In this document: in pieces, positions 27,301 to 37,785 of the stretch
Numbering within the stretch: the first letter of the stretch is position 1
Layout: each line of letters begins with the position of its first letter
NCBI RefSeq assembly: GCF_008692785.1
Contig: NZ_VXJV01000004.1
Coordinates: forward strand, 361,697 to 425,696
Direction of reading: 5' to 3'
Source of the DNA: Salmonella enterica subsp. diarizonae
GTDB lineage: Bacteria; Pseudomonadota; Gammaproteobacteria; Enterobacterales; Enterobacteriaceae
DNA: 64,000 nt
Translations under genes and position numbers: made by a program
Notes under the pieces: generated by a model
Databases searched by the model: none
Told to the model about the DNA's origin: nothing
Seen by the model: only the letters and a program-made list of their open reading frames with translations

Positions 27301-28776
27301 CGACCAACAGCTACCTGGAGTACTTTCTGACGCTGCTCGGCTGGGTGGTCAATAACGGGCTGTGGAATGCGATCAGCGCGACCGGATTATTTGCTCTGCC
27401 GCTGTTGATTAAGCTGCTGGCGCTGTGGCTACAGGCCAGAAGTCAGGGAGCGGATGAGGGCAACAAAGCCGCGCTGTCCCTGATATGGGCCGAGCACCTG
27501 ATGTACACCTCGTTGCTGGTCATTATGTTCACCTGCGTGCCACTGCTGAACATCGACCTCGATACCATCAAATATGACACCACGCGATCGAAGCAGTGCG
27601 GCATGTCGGTGCCGCAACCCGCCGATACTGGCTATCAGCCGATTATAAACTCGCTGGGCGGTAAAACCGCCGCAGTCCCGGTCTGGTGGTATTTTATTCA
27701 TGTGATCAGCAAAGGCATCACCAGCGCAACGGTTGCCACCCTTCCCTGCCAGCCGGATCTGCGTCAGATCCGTTTTGAGGTGCAGCACACCCGAATCAAG
27801 GATCCAGCGCTGGCACAGGAACTGCGGGATTTTGTCGAGGAGTGTTATGCCCCTTCCCGCGCCCGTCTGAAATTTCGCGCCGGAGAGCTGGACGATGACA
27901 CCAGTAATGATACTGCCTGGCTGGGATCATCGTACTTTCTCAACACGACGGGTTACTACGATACCGACCATGCACTTTCACCACACAGTACCTGGCCGTA
28001 CAGCGCACCACGCGACGCCGGGCTGGCCGATACGGGCGCGAGCGGCTATCCCACCTGTAAACAGTGGTGGGCCGACGACACCGTTGGGCTGAAGTCCCGG
28101 CTACTGCAATTCCCGGCCCCGGATATCTGGACAGCGTTTAAAAAGATCGGACAGTCACAGGCAGTATATGAAGAGGCCGTGTTGCGCTCGCTGGTTAGTG
28201 AACGAAATATGCAGGTATCGCAGAACGGGCGCGTTTACCCCGGTTATGGTGGGAATGTCGATGGCACCGTCGCCAATGCCGCCACCAGGCTGGCATCCAG
28301 CGCCGGAAATATCCTCGGCAGCATAGCGGCGTTCCCGGCGTTCGACAGTGTGCGCCAGGCACTACCGATGGTACAGGCGCTGCTGCAAATGGCGCTGGTG
28401 ATCTGTATTCCGCTGATAACGCTCTGTTCAACATGGGACGTTAAGGTGGTAATGACGCTGACATTTGTGCAGTTCGCACTGTTCTTCCTCACCTTCTGGT
28501 GGGAACTGGCGCGGTGGCTCGATAGCTGGTTGCTGGATGTACTCTACAACAGCGATACCCACAGTAGCTGGAATCTGGCCGGGATCCAGAATACGCAGGA
28601 TGACGTGAATTAATCTGGTGATGGGGTCGATGTTTCTGGTACTGCCAACATTCTGGCTGGGGGCGATGACGTGGGCTGGAGTGAGGGTCGGCGTGGCGGT
28701 AAATGGCGCGCTGGCGGGTGGGGTTAAGGTGACGCAGGATAGTGGGGGTAAGGCTGGGGGGATGCTTGGGAGGTGA
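27297..28776 (+). pseudogene. traG: TraG N-terminal-domain conjugal transfer protein, frameshifted near the C-terminus
   Basis: The start is GTG 27297 in overlap with the upstream stop (VTTNSYLEYFLTLLGWVVNN). It is a multi-spanning inner-membrane protein with a periplasmic loop, and the pair ALPMVQALLQMALVICIPL and FVQFALFFLTFWWELARWLD is typical of TraG-like proteins. The frame ends early at 28611-28613 (DDVN). Removing one A at 28608-28609 restores V-I-N-L-V-M-G-S-M-F-L-V-L-P-T-F-W and continues to a stop at 28774-28776. This is a one-base insertion in an AA pair, costing ~55 residues including the last helix. TraG works in mating-pair stabilisation. Confidence 0.8.
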
Positions 28777-28944
28777 TAACGTTATTCTAGCCGCAAAGTA
28801 CTGACATCAATTGGGCTGCCATAACTGTATGAATTAGCGATCTTGCGTCAAAGCTCCTGATACTCACTGGGGAAAAAGGCATATGGAGATCATGGTTTAG
28901 CTTGTATAGAATGAAGATATTCTTTCTTTAGAGAACATGAAGTT

Positions 28945-30599
28945 ATGAGCGCGATCACATTACGTAAAGCGTTGGGTGTACTTGCGAAGTCATCTTCGTT
29001 TTCCGTAACCACCGAGACTCATCGGCAAAAGGATGTGTTCGATGAGCTAAAAGAACAACTCTTTGTTAAACAAGAAATTGAAGAAGAATTACAGCGTTAT
29101 CTGGATATAGCGAAGCCCGGTGAGATCATTTTTCTATGCGGCAGTAGTGGCGATGGTAAGTCGGAAATATTAACTCGCTGTAAGTCAGCCCCCCGTTATC
29201 AGCAGCGGTTTACCTTTCATCTGGATGCAACTCATAGCTTCGCTCCTCAGCAGACAGCTATTGATGCACTGAATCATTTATTTAGCAATCATCATCAAGA
29301 ATCATCTCCTTTGCTTGTAGGTATCAATACCGGGATGCTCGCTAACTTTGCCAGAGAAGGTGCTGAATGCCATCAAGCGCTTCGTTTAGTGATTGATACA
29401 TTCCTGGCGGAACAGCAGGAAAGTAGCGGACCTTTTTGTTTTGCATTGGGCATTGTTCATTTTTTGATTTTGAACATTACCCTAAGTTCAGGTTTGATGA
29501 AGAACAGCAATACTCACCCTTTATAAAGAAATTATTAAATCATTTAACGGGTGATGATGATAAGAATCTATTTTACACAATTTTTCAACGGGATGAATCA
29601 ACAGGACATGATTTAAAGACCGTTGCCAACTTCAAACTACTTTGCATGCCCGGCGTTCAGCATGTTTTAATCACCCAGCTTTTTAAAGCCCGGTTAATTA
29701 AAGATCAGTTTGTTACAACAAGAACACTGCTTGACTTTTTACATCACCTGCTGACTGGACCAGGATACTTGTTTGACAATCTTTTTAATGGTGCAGAAAA
29801 TGACCTGATTAAAAAGATTTCTGATTTCGATCCAGCCAGATTGCATACTTATGAACTCGATCAATTTATTTTACGCTATGAGCTTGGATTGGTTGATCCC
29901 GAACTTGATGATTTTCTGGAAAAGCTTGAACAATTACATATTACATTTGACCGCCTGTGTGTTAAGCCGGGTGATGCTGCTTCTTTAATTAGGCTCTTCT
30001 GGTTACTACAACATGAATCAGTGGGGAATAACTATCACCAAAACTTCTCGGTATTCTTTAAAGAATCTTTATTTGAACGCTATTCAGATATCTGGCATCT
30101 ACATAAGAACTACACTGCGAATCCGGAACAAAAAAGAGCGCTGAACCGGTTTTATTCTTTTGAACTTATCGCTGGTATCCAGCGGTACGCAAACCGTAAA
30201 GCACCTGAACTGAGTACCCAAAAAGAAGAGTTCTTTTTAGGCGAATTTGGTGGGGTTAAAATCACGGCACCAGTCGCGCTAAAACCAGACTGGGATGCTA
30301 TTCTCAAGAAAAACACAGCTCATCCGACCTGTTTCGACGTTCATTTAAAAGTGGGCCAGAATTCGCTGGAGCCTATTCGTATCGGTCTTAATTTATTTGA
30401 GTTATTGAGCAAACTCAATAATGGTTATCGTCCTAATAAATATGACAAAAGCGCGATTGTATTACTGGATGAAATCGTTGAACTGATCGCAGAACAGGCC
30501 AAATCCAGCAGCGAAATCAAATTTTATGATGGCGTGCAGCGGGTTTACAGTGCAAGAGCGGACGACGACATGATCACTATCAGCGGCATGGAGGGATAA
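28945..30599 (+). pseudogene. dptF: DptF (DndF), ATPase-like subunit of phosphorothioate-dependent restriction, frameshifted
   Basis: First gene of the restriction arm that attacks DNA lacking phosphorothioates. A Walker A motif, CGSSGDGKSE, lies at about residues 65-74. The frame ends at 29526 in an aberrant tail; the rest continues in another frame as IGHCSFFDFEHYPKFRFDE through to 30599. Adding one T to the runs at 29433-29442 reconnects the two (G-P-F-C-F-C-I-G-H-C). As read, DptF is cut to about a third. A promoter is plausible in 28777-28944, which holds no gene. Whether restriction works depends on whether this single base is real. Confidence 0.8.
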
Positions 30600-30603
30600 C
30601 ATC

Positions 30604-31932
30604 ATGTATCCCATTGCAACAAAATTAAAAGTTGGCAACAACCAACTGGATAGCTACCTACCGATACGCAATAAGAACAATAATATTGACTGGCAAATTG
30701 TCACCGGTCTGGTACTAAGCTATGCCGTGAAATACAAAATCGACACTTACAATCTCGAACAATTTCGCGAAGATTGCAAAGCCCACCTACAAATATTAAT
30801 TGATGAGCAAGGTTTCTGGCCGGTACTGGAGCGGATGTATTTTTCCAGTCAGGATATCTTTCGTGTCTCTCCGCTTTTCTTGCTTTTTCACGCCCAGTTT
30901 GATGCTGAAAAAATAAGCGCCGGTTCCGCAGCAGACAAACGTCTTGGAACACTGTTTGCCAATTTAATGAGGGGTTTTAGCCTTAACCATCCGATACAAG
31001 ATAAGTTGAATTTTATCGAACAAGAAATGCTGAATAAGCTCAATACTAGATTAACACGGCTGGGAGAAGGCCCATTTGCAAAAGAGCAACCTTATTTACC
31101 CTATCTGGTGACATGTTTTCAGTCTGATTTAGCATTTCTGGCAGATCATCCACAATATCTTTTGCAGGAGTTGACCAATACCCTGCGTTTGTACGCCTTT
31201 AGCTGGTGTGCTCAGTTGGCGCTCAACCTGGACTACTGGCGGGATGGTGAGCCGCAAAGTAGATCACTGTTTTTTATCCTTGATACTGAGAAAGCTAGCT
31301 CAGAGCGTGACCAGATTAAGCGCTTTGGTTATAAGTGGTTTGCCAGCCAAAGCGAAAAACTTTTCCCGATACTTTCCGCACTGGAGGTTTTGCAGTGGGG
31401 TAAAGGAGAGAGAAAACGCCCTCTCTGGCAGGTATATCAAGATTGTTTAAATTATTCAGATACATCGAATCAAGTACTGAATGAGCTTAATGATTACATA
31501 CAGAAGTTTATCAGTAAGGAGGAGCGAGATCTTCCTGAACGCGATCGAGCTACAAACCTGGAAGAGACCTTCAAACAATTATTATCCGTTGCCGTTGAAC
31601 AATTTCAGGGTAAAAAATCTGAACGAGCATCAGTAAATCGTAAATACATTAACGAGCTGGAAAGCCAGATTTGTACTGACTTCATTCAGGTTCGTGGCCG
31701 GGCGGGGAAAGTGCTGGTGCTAAATCAGGATCGGCTGCTGTTACTGACCAACCTTACCGTGGGTAAAAACAAAAAACTCCGGTTGCATGAACTGCTACGT
31801 GGTTTTGAGCAACGCGGATTTTATCTGGATAACCAGTCCACACAAATGCTGGTTGCGTTTTATGAACGCATGGGGAACGTGGAGCGAATGAGTGACAGTG
31901 GAGACGCCGTATATGTCCGTGAAACAGTATGA
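30604..31932 (+). CDS. dptG: DptG (DndG), phosphorothioate-dependent restriction protein
   Basis: A 442-residue protein between dptF and dptH, in the fixed F-G-H order known from enteric Dnd/Dpt loci, and of the usual length. The N-terminus (MYPIATKLKVGNNQLDSYLP) and the C-terminal winged-helix-like region (FEQRGFYLDNQSTQMLVAFYE, then ERMGNVERMSDSGDAVYV) fit the family. No catalytic motif is visible; it is thought to act in a complex with DptF and DptH. It overlaps dptH by 20 bp. Confidence 0.85.
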   Translation: MYPIATKLKVGNNQLDSYLPIRNKNNNIDWQIVTGLVLSYAVKYKIDTYNLEQFREDCKAHLQILIDEQGFWPVLERMYFSSQDIFRVSPLFLLFHAQFDAEKISAGSAADKRLGTLFANLMRGFSLNHPIQDKLNFIEQEMLNKLNTRLTRLGEGPFAKEQPYLPYLVTCFQSDLAFLADHPQYLLQELTNTLRLYAFSWCAQLALNLDYWRDGEPQSRSLFFILDTEKASSERDQIKRFGYKWFASQSEKLFPILSALEVLQWGKGERKRPLWQVYQDCLNYSDTSNQVLNELNDYIQKFISKEERDLPERDRATNLEETFKQLLSVAVEQFQGKKSERASVNRKYINELESQICTDFIQVRGRAGKVLVLNQDRLLLLTNLTVGKNKKLRLHELLRGFEQRGFYLDNQSTQMLVAFYERMGNVERMSDSGDAVYVRETV

Positions 31933-34900
31933 AACCTATCTGGCAGAAACCTTCATTGAATGGGTTAGCAGCACCATCCAGCCGGGTGAGCGCTACCAGT
32001 TTAAATCTCCCGATCCCGATAACGCCTTAAAGCTCTGGCAGGCTTTCGTCTCCTTAGCGAATGGAAATAAATTAGAAATTGCACCGGGACAGCACCTTAC
32101 CTGCGTCCAATGTAATGGCATCCAGCTTATTCCAGTACTGCACGGCACGACAGCTCCTGCGTTTACAGAAAACTATATTTCCCATCTGCGCGATCAGGTT
32201 TCCGGCCGCAACGGAGTTTTTGCCCAGACGGCATTGTTGATTATCCATAACAGCATGCTGGATACCTTGCTCAATAGTACCAAAGATGTGGCTGCGCCTG
32301 ATGCTATCTGGCATCCCGAGACCTTCCGTCATCAACTCGAAAAGTTGATCACAACGGACAGTGCCCGTTCTCAAGTGTCCCGCTGTTTGCTGGGCGATCA
32401 ATTGACAACAATACTGGATGAAGGAGCAACCGTATTTGGTTTTTCATCGTTATACCGTCTGCTGGATGACGGTAAGCTGGATTTCTCCGAGCTGAAGTTA
32501 TTCAACGATAATAATCTGCTGAATTTTAGTGATAAACAGTTACGCGCCCGGTTAAACGAAAACCAAAAGTTATATCGCCAGATAGAGGACAGTATTGAGC
32601 GTTATAGCGGGCAACTGGAGAATGTCCTGACTGAATTTAGTACAAAATTCATTCAGGAGCATTTCGTTGACAAAGACGACTGGCGTGAACTCGATTTTTC
32701 TGTCTATCTGGATGAAAAGACGCAGAACAGCGAACAGAAACTGGTGCTGGAAAACATTGTCGTTGAAAGCGGTGTAGTCTGGCAAAGAGCCAAAAGTGCC
32801 AGTAAAGCGGGTAAACGAGATATCAGCGTCCTGGTACAAGTTCAGCCTGGACAGTCCCAGGTTGAGCTGGAATTTATCTTTCAGGGTAACGACCTTCAGG
32901 ACAATCAGATAAAAATTGCTCATCATCGCCAGTTACAGAAAGAACGATTCTGGCGTATCAGCCGGCACTCTAAAATTCTGGCGTCAGTGCCTTTCGATGG
33001 TCGGCCCTGCTTCTTTAGCCTCGAAATAATCAATCGCAATAATTCGGCGGAAGAGTACAAGTTTCGCCTATTGTTAGTTGAACAAGGGCAATTCTGGCTT
33101 AATGAAATCCAGCATTGTTATCGTATTGAACCAGGTAAAGGCCAACTGACTCTACAACTGGAAGATAACGAGTTACGTATTGCCGAGACCGGCGACCAGA
33201 CTTGTTTACTTGATGAAGAAAGTGATGATATTGATTGTCGGCATTATGCACTCGTTAATTTTGAAACGTTGGCGAATCAAAGTGAGCTGATCAAATTTGC
33301 GCTGATTTCAGGTGATTCCCGTTTGTTGTTTAACATTGAAGGGCCTGGCGCAGAGGAAGGATTAACACTGCCCCTGCTTTTTGATCAGAGCCGCTTCAAT
33401 AAACTCTTCAAAGAAGAAGGGAATGCAACCTGGAACCGGATGAAAGGTCGCGTCATTCTGGACAATATCGAACATAATGTGGTCGGTGTACGCCAGCAGT
33501 TGCTTATGCAGGAATCCTCCCTGATCGAGCATAATCTGCTCAGCACAGGTAGTAACAATAGCGAGTTTGCACTGGACGAACTTCAGGCTAGCTATCCCGA
33601 CCTCCATAATGCATACCACCAACTGTTTGTTTACTATCAACACCGAAATACCCTGCCAAGTCTGGTGTCATGGTCAGCGGAATATCGTGCGTTAGTCAGT
33701 CACATGATCGCTACTTTTGAACAGGCGTTACAGCAAATCGGTCTGAGCAGAGCATTGACTGCACAAGAGAAGCGTCTGCTACATCTGGGGATTTGCCGTG
33801 GCGACAATTATGAACGCCTCTCGCCTTTGCATCCCCTGGTGCTGGCTTACCATTTGCAGTTGGCGGAAACTATTATTGCGGAGCCAGGAGACTCTACATC
33901 AGCCTCTTTCGCTTCATTACCGCAGATTACTCTCGATCGTCTGGTTGTTTCTGGCTTAATGCCATTTGTGTATCACAGCGAACATGAATACGCACAGTTA
34001 CAACCGATGGCGGAAAACCGCTTCTGGATAGACATTGTTCCCCAGCGTCAGATGAGCCATGAATATGTTAAGCGTCTGGTTAAAGACAAGCTCAACGAAT
34101 TTACAGATGCCTATTCCCGATTGTTCCAGAGTGCAGGAAATAATGCGCTGGTGATTAATGCCATTAATCTGGGAGATACCAGAGAGCTATTCCTGGGGCT
34201 GGTTGAGTATTTTAAGCAGGAAAAAGATGGCGCAATTTCGATACATGTAAACTGCTACGACGAACGCCTGCTACCCAATGCCTTTGATCGCTTTGCCGAA
34301 AGTGGCAGCTATGAACAACTTAAAAATGATCTTAGCCTGAACAGTGGCGCATGGCGTGCTGAAGCCGATATGTTAATCGATCTACTGCGTAGTCGCTTAA
34401 CATTCAGCAAATTTGTCCTGCCGCCGGAAAGCGATAAGCTGGCTTACGCCCATCTGGCATTTTTCACCAATACAGCACCGGTTGACTGCCGCCAGATTCG
34501 CATTGAAGATGCCGCCAGCGGGGTGCTATGCCATGGGCTTATTGCGGGCGAAGGTGCAGAAACTCAGGGCGATGCCTACTTTACTGCTTTTGGGTTACGT
34601 AATGTCGATACTGAACCTTATTGCGCCCTACGCCTTGCCCGCTTGTTGGGTTGTCTGTGGCAACCGGCACGACAGAGCAACAGCCAATATCACGGTCAGG
34701 GGATTAGTCTGGCAGTCAGCGGTAACTTTAAGCAGTTACTCAACCGCTCTTATGATAGTTCTCTCTGGACTACAATTATCGACCCTAAGGTCACCCTCGA
34801 TTTCTTTACCAGTCAAAAAGATGTCGTGCTGATTCATTACTCTGACCAGTATACCAGTTGTGCAGGTTATGACGCCGTAACCGTCACAAAACAGGTTGAG

Positions 34901-36976
34901 TTGTTCTTGCGTCTGCTTCAGACAGGAAATCAAGCCGGGCAATCCACCGTTGATAGCCAGCAACTGCTTGCTGAATTTAATGCCTTTAACGGCGAGTGGT
35001 TGTTGAAAATGTTGCGCTCAAATGAGAAGGAGCGCAAAGAGAAACACGGCATTATCGGTGCATACAAATTCGTACAGTCGATGCTGCAGCAGTCAGATAT
35101 TTGCTGGGTTCCACTGTCCGTAGCTGAGATGATCCGCGTGTCTGGCAATGTCGGGCTGAGAATGAAAGAAAGCGATTTATCCCGCCATTTACAGGGTTAT
35201 CAGAAAGGAGCGATCTCTGACGATGTGCTCTTTGTCGGCTTCAAAGATAACAACCTGTATCTGTTACCACTTGAAGTAAAAACAGGGGCTCGCCCCGATT
35301 ACAACCATGCGGGGCAGCAAGCCCGCGAGCTAAAACGCTATTTACAGCAAGATATTCTTGGGCCGCAAACTCTGGCATCACAACTATACCGGGCACTTTT
35401 TATCCGCCAGGTATTAATGCAGGTAGAGAAGTTGCGTCTATACGGTGTGTTGGATAACGACAAGCTATCCCCTCTCCTGGAACGACGCGAATGGTGGCTC
35501 ACTGGCGACTATAAGCTGGGCGAACTTACTGACTATGTTGATGGCTTTGTGGTAGCGCATGTAGACAGTAAGACCTGCTTTGTAGTCTCTTATAAAAAGA
35601 CTACAGAGAATATTCTACAGATCGAAATCCCCTTCTCATTGCTACCATCGTTAATTGCAGCGCAGGGAGATCAACCTCCTCTAGCTGAAATCCATTTGGC
35701 ACCTGAAAAATATCGGCTTAAGCCAGCCTGTGATATGAGTCCGTCACAACCAACACAGGTGACAACACAGGCTGATTCGCAGACTAATTCAATACCGGAG
35801 TCTCCACAGCCTGAAGCATCAACTCTACCGACTGATAATGTCAACAACATGCCATTACAGGTCTTGTTTGGCCATGATGTTCTGCGCCAAAGTCCGTTGT
35901 ACTGGGCGCCAACCAACACCGCGAAGTTCATGAATACCAATACCGGCATTATTGGAACGATGGGTACTGGGAAAACCCAGTTTACTAAATCGCTGGTTAC
36001 GCAACTAATGCGCAATCAGTCCTGCAACGTTGATGGTAAACCGATTGGCCTGCTGATCTTCGACTATAAATCCGACTATGTGGATGATGCGTTTCTGGAA
36101 GCTACGGGAGCTAAGAGATACCAGCTATCGTTGTTACCTTACAATCCGTTATCGTTATTTGGTGATATGCCCATGCTACCGAGGCATACGGCCATGGCAT
36201 TCGCTGAAACGATGGGCAAAGCGTATAACCTTGGCGTAAAACAACGCATGAAGCTGGTTACGCTAATAATGGAGTGCTATGACTTAGCAGGAATAGTGCC
36301 CCATGATCGCTCAACATGGAATCGCGTAGCGCCGACTATTGAAGATGTGTGGCAGCAATACCTAGCACAAGAGAAAGTCGATGAAGATTCATTATATGCT
36401 GCGCTTTATAATCTGGCAGGTTTCCAGATATTTGAAACGAATCCAGAGAAAATGACCAGTTTGTATGATCTGGTTGATGGCGTCACTGTTATTGAACTCG
36501 CTGGTTATCCATCAGAGATTCAAAACCTAGTGGTTGCACTGACACTGGATCTCTTTTACGCACAGATGCAAAAGCGTGGAAAACCGACGGTGCGAGGAGA
36601 TTATCGCCAGCTAACCAAAATGATTCTCGTCGATGAAGCCGATAACTTTATGCGCCAGGATTTTGCCAGCCTACGTAAAATTCTTAAGGAAGGTCGCGAG
36701 TATGGTGTTGGTGCTATACTATCAACACAAGAAATTACCCACTTCAAAACAGGCGAGAATAATTATGCTTCTTATATTCTGACTTGGGTGATTCATAGAG
36801 TTTCTGAGATAAAAAATGCTGATATCAAAGCAGTATTTAACATTGATGAGAAAGGCGAACAGGAGTCTTTGATGGGGCAGATTAGGCAGCTTGATAAGCA
36901 TTTCAGCCTATATATAGATGGGGATAAAATAGTAAAAAAAATGCGGGATAAGGCATTTTGGGAGTTAATTTCATGA
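31913..36976 (+). CDS. dptH: DptH (DndH), large HerA/FtsK-like ATPase of phosphorothioate-dependent restriction
   Basis: About 1,687 residues, taking ATG 31913 (MSVKQYETYLAETF) inside the end of dptG; an in-frame ATG at 31892 is the alternative. The C-terminal third is a HerA/FtsK-type pumping ATPase: Walker A IGTMGTGKTQF near residue 1350 and Walker B MILVDEADNF near 1572, followed by GVGAILSTQEITHF (sensor-like). Around residues 1103-1121, DDVLFVGFKDNNLYLLPLEV followed by KTG has the D...(E)xK pattern of PD-(D/E)XK nucleases. DptH is the likely motor and possibly the DNA-cutting part of the complex. The 4-bp overlap with the next gene indicates one operon. Confidence 0.9.
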   Translation: MSVKQYETYLAETFIEWVSSTIQPGERYQFKSPDPDNALKLWQAFVSLANGNKLEIAPGQHLTCVQCNGIQLIPVLHGTTAPAFTENYISHLRDQVSGRNGVFAQTALLIIHNSMLDTLLNSTKDVAAPDAIWHPETFRHQLEKLITTDSARSQVSRCLLGDQLTTILDEGATVFGFSSLYRLLDDGKLDFSELKLFNDNNLLNFSDKQLRARLNENQKLYRQIEDSIERYSGQLENVLTEFSTKFIQEHFVDKDDWRELDFSVYLDEKTQNSEQKLVLENIVVESGVVWQRAKSASKAGKRDISVLVQVQPGQSQVELEFIFQGNDLQDNQIKIAHHRQLQKERFWRISRHSKILASVPFDGRPCFFSLEIINRNNSAEEYKFRLLLVEQGQFWLNEIQHCYRIEPGKGQLTLQLEDNELRIAETGDQTCLLDEESDDIDCRHYALVNFETLANQSELIKFALISGDSRLLFNIEGPGAEEGLTLPLLFDQSRFNKLFKEEGNATWNRMKGRVILDNIEHNVVGVRQQLLMQESSLIEHNLLSTGSNNSEFALDELQASYPDLHNAYHQLFVYYQHRNTLPSLVSWSAEYRALVSHMIATFEQALQQIGLSRALTAQEKRLLHLGICRGDNYERLSPLHPLVLAYHLQLAETIIAEPGDSTSASFASLPQITLDRLVVSGLMPFVYHSEHEYAQLQPMAENRFWIDIVPQRQMSHEYVKRLVKDKLNEFTDAYSRLFQSAGNNALVINAINLGDTRELFLGLVEYFKQEKDGAISIHVNCYDERLLPNAFDRFAESGSYEQLKNDLSLNSGAWRAEADMLIDLLRSRLTFSKFVLPPESDKLAYAHLAFFTNTAPVDCRQIRIEDAASGVLCHGLIAGEGAETQGDAYFTAFGLRNVDTEPYCALRLARLLGCLWQPARQSNSQYHGQGISLAVSGNFKQLLNRSYDSSLWTTIIDPKVTLDFFTSQKDVVLIHYSDQYTSCAGYDAVTVTKQVELFLRLLQTGNQAGQSTVDSQQLLAEFNAFNGEWLLKMLRSNEKERKEKHGIIGAYKFVQSMLQQSDICWVPLSVAEMIRVSGNVGLRMKESDLSRHLQGYQKGAISDDVLFVGFKDNNLYLLPLEVKTGARPDYNHAGQQARELKRYLQQDILGPQTLASQLYRALFIRQVLMQVEKLRLYGVLDNDKLSPLLERREWWLTGDYKLGELTDYVDGFVVAHVDSKTCFVVSYKKTTENILQIEIPFSLLPSLIAAQGDQPPLAEIHLAPEKYRLKPACDMSPSQPTQVTTQADSQTNSIPESPQPEASTLPTDNVNNMPLQVLFGHDVLRQSPLYWAPTNTAKFMNTNTGIIGTMGTGKTQFTKSLVTQLMRNQSCNVDGKPIGLLIFDYKSDYVDDAFLEATGAKRYQLSLLPYNPLSLFGDMPMLPRHTAMAFAETMGKAYNLGVKQRMKLVTLIMECYDLAGIVPHDRSTWNRVAPTIEDVWQQYLAQEKVDEDSLYAALYNLAGFQIFETNPEKMTSLYDLVDGVTVIELAGYPSEIQNLVVALTLDLFYAQMQKRGKPTVRGDYRQLTKMILVDEADNFMRQDFASLRKILKEGREYGVGAILSTQEITHFKTGENNYASYILTWVIHRVSEIKNADIKAVFNIDEKGEQESLMGQIRQLDKHFSLYIDGDKIVKKMRDKAFWELIS

Positions 36977-37785
36977 ATAACGAATCGAAGTTAAGAAAAA
37001 TACTTCCATGCTTAAAGTATTACTTATCAATAAATAGACTAAAAATTGATGAGAAAGGGTATTTTAAATATTGGTTTTTATTATGGAATTTTTTCCTATC
37101 GGTAATATATGAAGTATTTCAAAATCCAAAATTTATATTCTCTTTTTTAGTAATCATGCTCATATCTAGTGCGGGTATATGGGCACCATGGCTATACTCT
37201 TTAGACCTTTCGCCTGTCTGTGAAACAATAGTGCCAACAAATGCTATTGTCACAACAACATCGGGAGGCATTATACATTCAGATAAAATAGTTGAATCTG
37301 TTAATGTAGTTTGTCTGTATATCTCATCTCTTGATATCACTCTTTTCCAGAATTTTTCACTATTTATGTTTAACTTAGGGCTATTGGGTGGAATTGCTGC
37401 TGAGTTTTTCATACAAAAAAAAGACAATACAGAATGTGAAGAGAAGATTAGCTTTAACAATTTGGAAACTGATGAAAGTAGTGATAGCCGAGTAAAGGAA
37501 TATGCAGGCTTCTTCCTGTGGGTTGTAGCATTTATCCTGTCATTCTTTGCATTGAAGAACCCAACAGGAGATTCTCCTCAGGTATTCTGGGGGGGATTAT
37601 TATCTATTGCCTTATGGATATTTACGAATATCAGAAAAAAGGAATACACCGTAAAAACAGATGTAAACAACCTGATTGGTGGCATGATTCTGAATAGTGA
37701 TAAATTACCAGGTACGGGACTCGAAGAGGCGACAAATCCTTCAAACCATTCCGTTACTAAACTAAATGGAGATGGCCTAGAATGA
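36973..37785 (+). CDS. Membrane protein in the dpt operon, unrecognised
   Basis: A 270-residue protein starting at ATG 36973, which overlaps the dptH stop by 4 bp (ATGA). About four to five hydrophobic helices are visible: WFLLWNFFLSVIYEVF, FIFSFLVIMLISSAGIW, FSLFMFNLGLLGGIAAEFF, FFLWVVAFILSFFAL and FWGGLLSIALWIFTNI. A periplasmic loop of ~40 residues carries two cysteines, and the tail is hydrophilic. Much more AT-rich than dptH. No family recognised. The ATGA overlaps at both ends tie its translation to dptH and the next gene, so it is likely a functional accessory of the restriction arm. Confidence 0.7.
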   Translation: MNNESKLRKILPCLKYYLSINRLKIDEKGYFKYWFLLWNFFLSVIYEVFQNPKFIFSFLVIMLISSAGIWAPWLYSLDLSPVCETIVPTNAIVTTTSGGIIHSDKIVESVNVVCLYISSLDITLFQNFSLFMFNLGLLGGIAAEFFIQKKDNTECEEKISFNNLETDESSDSRVKEYAGFFLWVVAFILSFFALKNPTGDSPQVFWGGLLSIALWIFTNIRKKEYTVKTDVNNLIGGMILNSDKLPGTGLEEATNPSNHSVTKLNGDGLE

